A stretch of 7,628 nt of DNA from Flavobacteriales bacterium UBA5422 (GTDB lineage Bacteria > Bacteroidota > Bacteroidia > Flavobacteriales_D > Crocinitomicaceae), in the NCBI GenBank assembly GCA_002409405.1, contig DHNG01000033.1, forward strand, positions 45,593-53,220. The letters run 5' to 3'. A model generated the notes under the pieces. The model ran no database searches and was not told the DNA's origin. It was given only the letters and a program-made list of their open reading frames with translations. The first letter of the stretch is position 1. Every line of letters starts with the position of its first letter. A program made the translations under genes and the position numbers. This document shows, piece by piece, positions 6,551 to 7,628 of the stretch.

Positions 6551-7628
6551 TTAATTTTCGATTTTTTTCAGTTTCAACCCTTCCTTTTTCAAGGCGACTT
6601 CAAAATCCGTTGAGGCGGTAATCAACACTTGTACATTGTCTTTTCCCAGCTTCAGATCCACGGCACTGATATCTAGATCATTGATTGTTATATCTGCTTT
6701 TCGAACCAGTTTTGTTTTTTGCACACCATCTTTTATCAAAGTAGGAATCACTTGCAGGTATTCTTCCACGTTGAACACGGCATACTTATTTAACAGGTGA
6801 ATGATTTCCGTATGTAATAAATCGGTTGCTGAGTTAATCAAATCCTCATCCAACCTGCTTTCAATTCCAATATTGCTAATGGTAAGGGTTGCATCTTCTC
6901 TTGAGAATCGGGGAAATCCTTTTGTTTTCACAATCCCGTTCAAATCTCCGGAAATACCAATTTCACCGACCACGTTATCTGTACCGTTCGAAATACTGAC
7001 AGAAGCAATCCGGAACGTAAAACCTTTTACATGTACCGTCTTTCCCTTCAACTGCATGTTTACCGCATCGTTGATCTGTTTCAGCGGTACTAGTGCATGC
7101 AGATGGATCGTACTTTGTTTTTCACTGTTGTACTGCTTCAGTAGTTCTATTTTTTTGGGAAATGCTACTTTTTCAATCGTGCTGGTATCCGAATCGTGCC
7201 GTACATATACTTTTGACTGGACAGCTACATTCAACCGGATCGAGTCCCCCATTGACTGATCAACATGAACGGCCATGTGCTGTGGTTGAACTTTCAGGTA
7301 AAAATTGCTGTATCCCTTTCCTATCGGTTTATTCTTCTGAAGATCCGTCCACACTTTTTTAATCGGCTTCACCAGGTTTACTTTTTCCTTTACAACCTGG
7401 TCAACAGTGGCAATTATTTCGGTTGATTTTTCCAGCAGATTTTTCTCGACCAACTTCTTCATATTAATCTGGAATCCTGCAATTTCAGCAACCGGTTCTT
7501 CAATCCATTCGATGGACTGTAACTGTGTTTTTGTATTCAGTTGAAGGTATTCATTCAAATTGATCGATGATACCAGATGAGCCGCAATACAAAATTTGAG
7601 CGGTTTCTTGTCAAATATCCGTACAGCT
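6551..7628 (-). CDS. DUF4403 family protein, 5' end beyond the window
   Basis: The frame stays open to the window edge: in-frame codons from 7559 to 7627 read AVRIFDKKPLKFCIAAHLVS and onward, so the TTG at 7558 is not the start and the N-terminus is missing. About 359 residues are visible. Features fitting DUF4403 (PF14356) are the LNTKTQLQSIEWIEEP strand, a helical segment ending VKPIKKVWTDLQKN, the YLKVQPQHMAVHVDQ strand, a repeat of beta-rich halves with LHALVPLKQINDAVNMQLKG, and a C-terminal VQVLITASTDFEVALK strand. Alternating long amphipathic strands and helices resemble lipid-binding TULIP/BPI-like folds, but that link is inference. The family is common in Bacteroidota and has no known function. 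Location cannot be judged without the N-terminus. It converges on the OmpA-domain gene and shares no obvious terminator with it. Confidence 0.83.
   Translation of the reverse strand, partial: AVRIFDKKPLKFCIAAHLVSSINLNEYLQLNTKTQLQSIEWIEEPVAEIAGFQINMKKLVEKNLLEKSTEIIATVDQVVKEKVNLVKPIKKVWTDLQKNKPIGKGYSNFYLKVQPQHMAVHVDQSMGDSIRLNVAVQSKVYVRHDSDTSTIEKVAFPKKIELLKQYNSEKQSTIHLHALVPLKQINDAVNMQLKGKTVHVKGFTFRIASVSISNGTDNVVGEIGISGDLNGIVKTKGFPRFSREDATLTISNIGIESRLDEDLINSATDLLHTEIIHLLNKYAVFNVEEYLQVIPTLIKDGVQKTKLVRKADITINDLDISAVDLKLGKDNVQVLITASTDFEVALKKEGLKLKKIEN

Noticed and set aside
6801..7259. 152-codon plus-strand frame opposite the DUF4403 gene
   Set aside because: It lies wholly inside the real coding frame on the other strand and has no family-like pattern; the DUF4403 reading is continuous to the window edge.
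1..7628. CRISPR arrays, tRNA or rRNA genes, insertion sequences, toxin-antitoxin or defence genes
   Set aside because: No regularly spaced repeats, no tRNA-like cloverleaf or rRNA segment and no transposase or defence-type frame were seen on either strand.

Overview
The window looks like ordinary chromosome from a member of the Bacteroidota, most likely a Flavobacteriia/Crocinitomicaceae-type organism. The signs are a C-terminal type IX secretion (T9SS) sorting domain, A-rich translation starts without Shine-Dalgarno sequences, TAnnTTTG-like promoter elements, and families typical of the phylum (DUF4403, two-domain Usp, an MltG with a short N-terminus). The genus is an inference; nothing here fixes it.

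Layout: (1) 1-2300 (+), the 3' part of a long surface protein. It has a repetitive fibre-like body, an S74 intramolecular-chaperone domain, a short coiled coil and a C-terminal T9SS domain. (2) 2301-2453, degenerate short repeats and a terminator facing the minus strand. (3) 2454-2819 (-), rplS (ribosomal protein L19), with a candidate promoter in the divergent spacer. (4) 3011-3421 (+), a small retropepsin-like/'ATP-dependent zinc protease' family protein (PF05618). (5) 3492-4316 (+), a tandem universal stress protein. (6) 4317-4551, an intergenic gap whose only strong hairpin terminates minus-strand RNA and which also has a minus-strand TACTTTTG box, so a ~100-nt small RNA is possible. (7) 4552-5616 (+), mltG, an endolytic murein transglycosylase. 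(8) 5684-6547 (+), a secreted OmpA-domain protein. (9) 6551-7628 (-), a DUF4403 protein running off the window end and converging on the OmpA gene with 3 bp between stop codons.

How the genes fit together: mltG and the OmpA-domain gene are codirectional, 67 bp apart, and both act on or bind peptidoglycan, so a shared cell-envelope role is plausible. The other genes look like independent transcription units. I see no clear multi-gene novel system. The two points most worth following are the S74 chaperone placed upstream of a T9SS sorting signal in one polypeptide, and the candidate minus-strand small RNA near 4334-4435.
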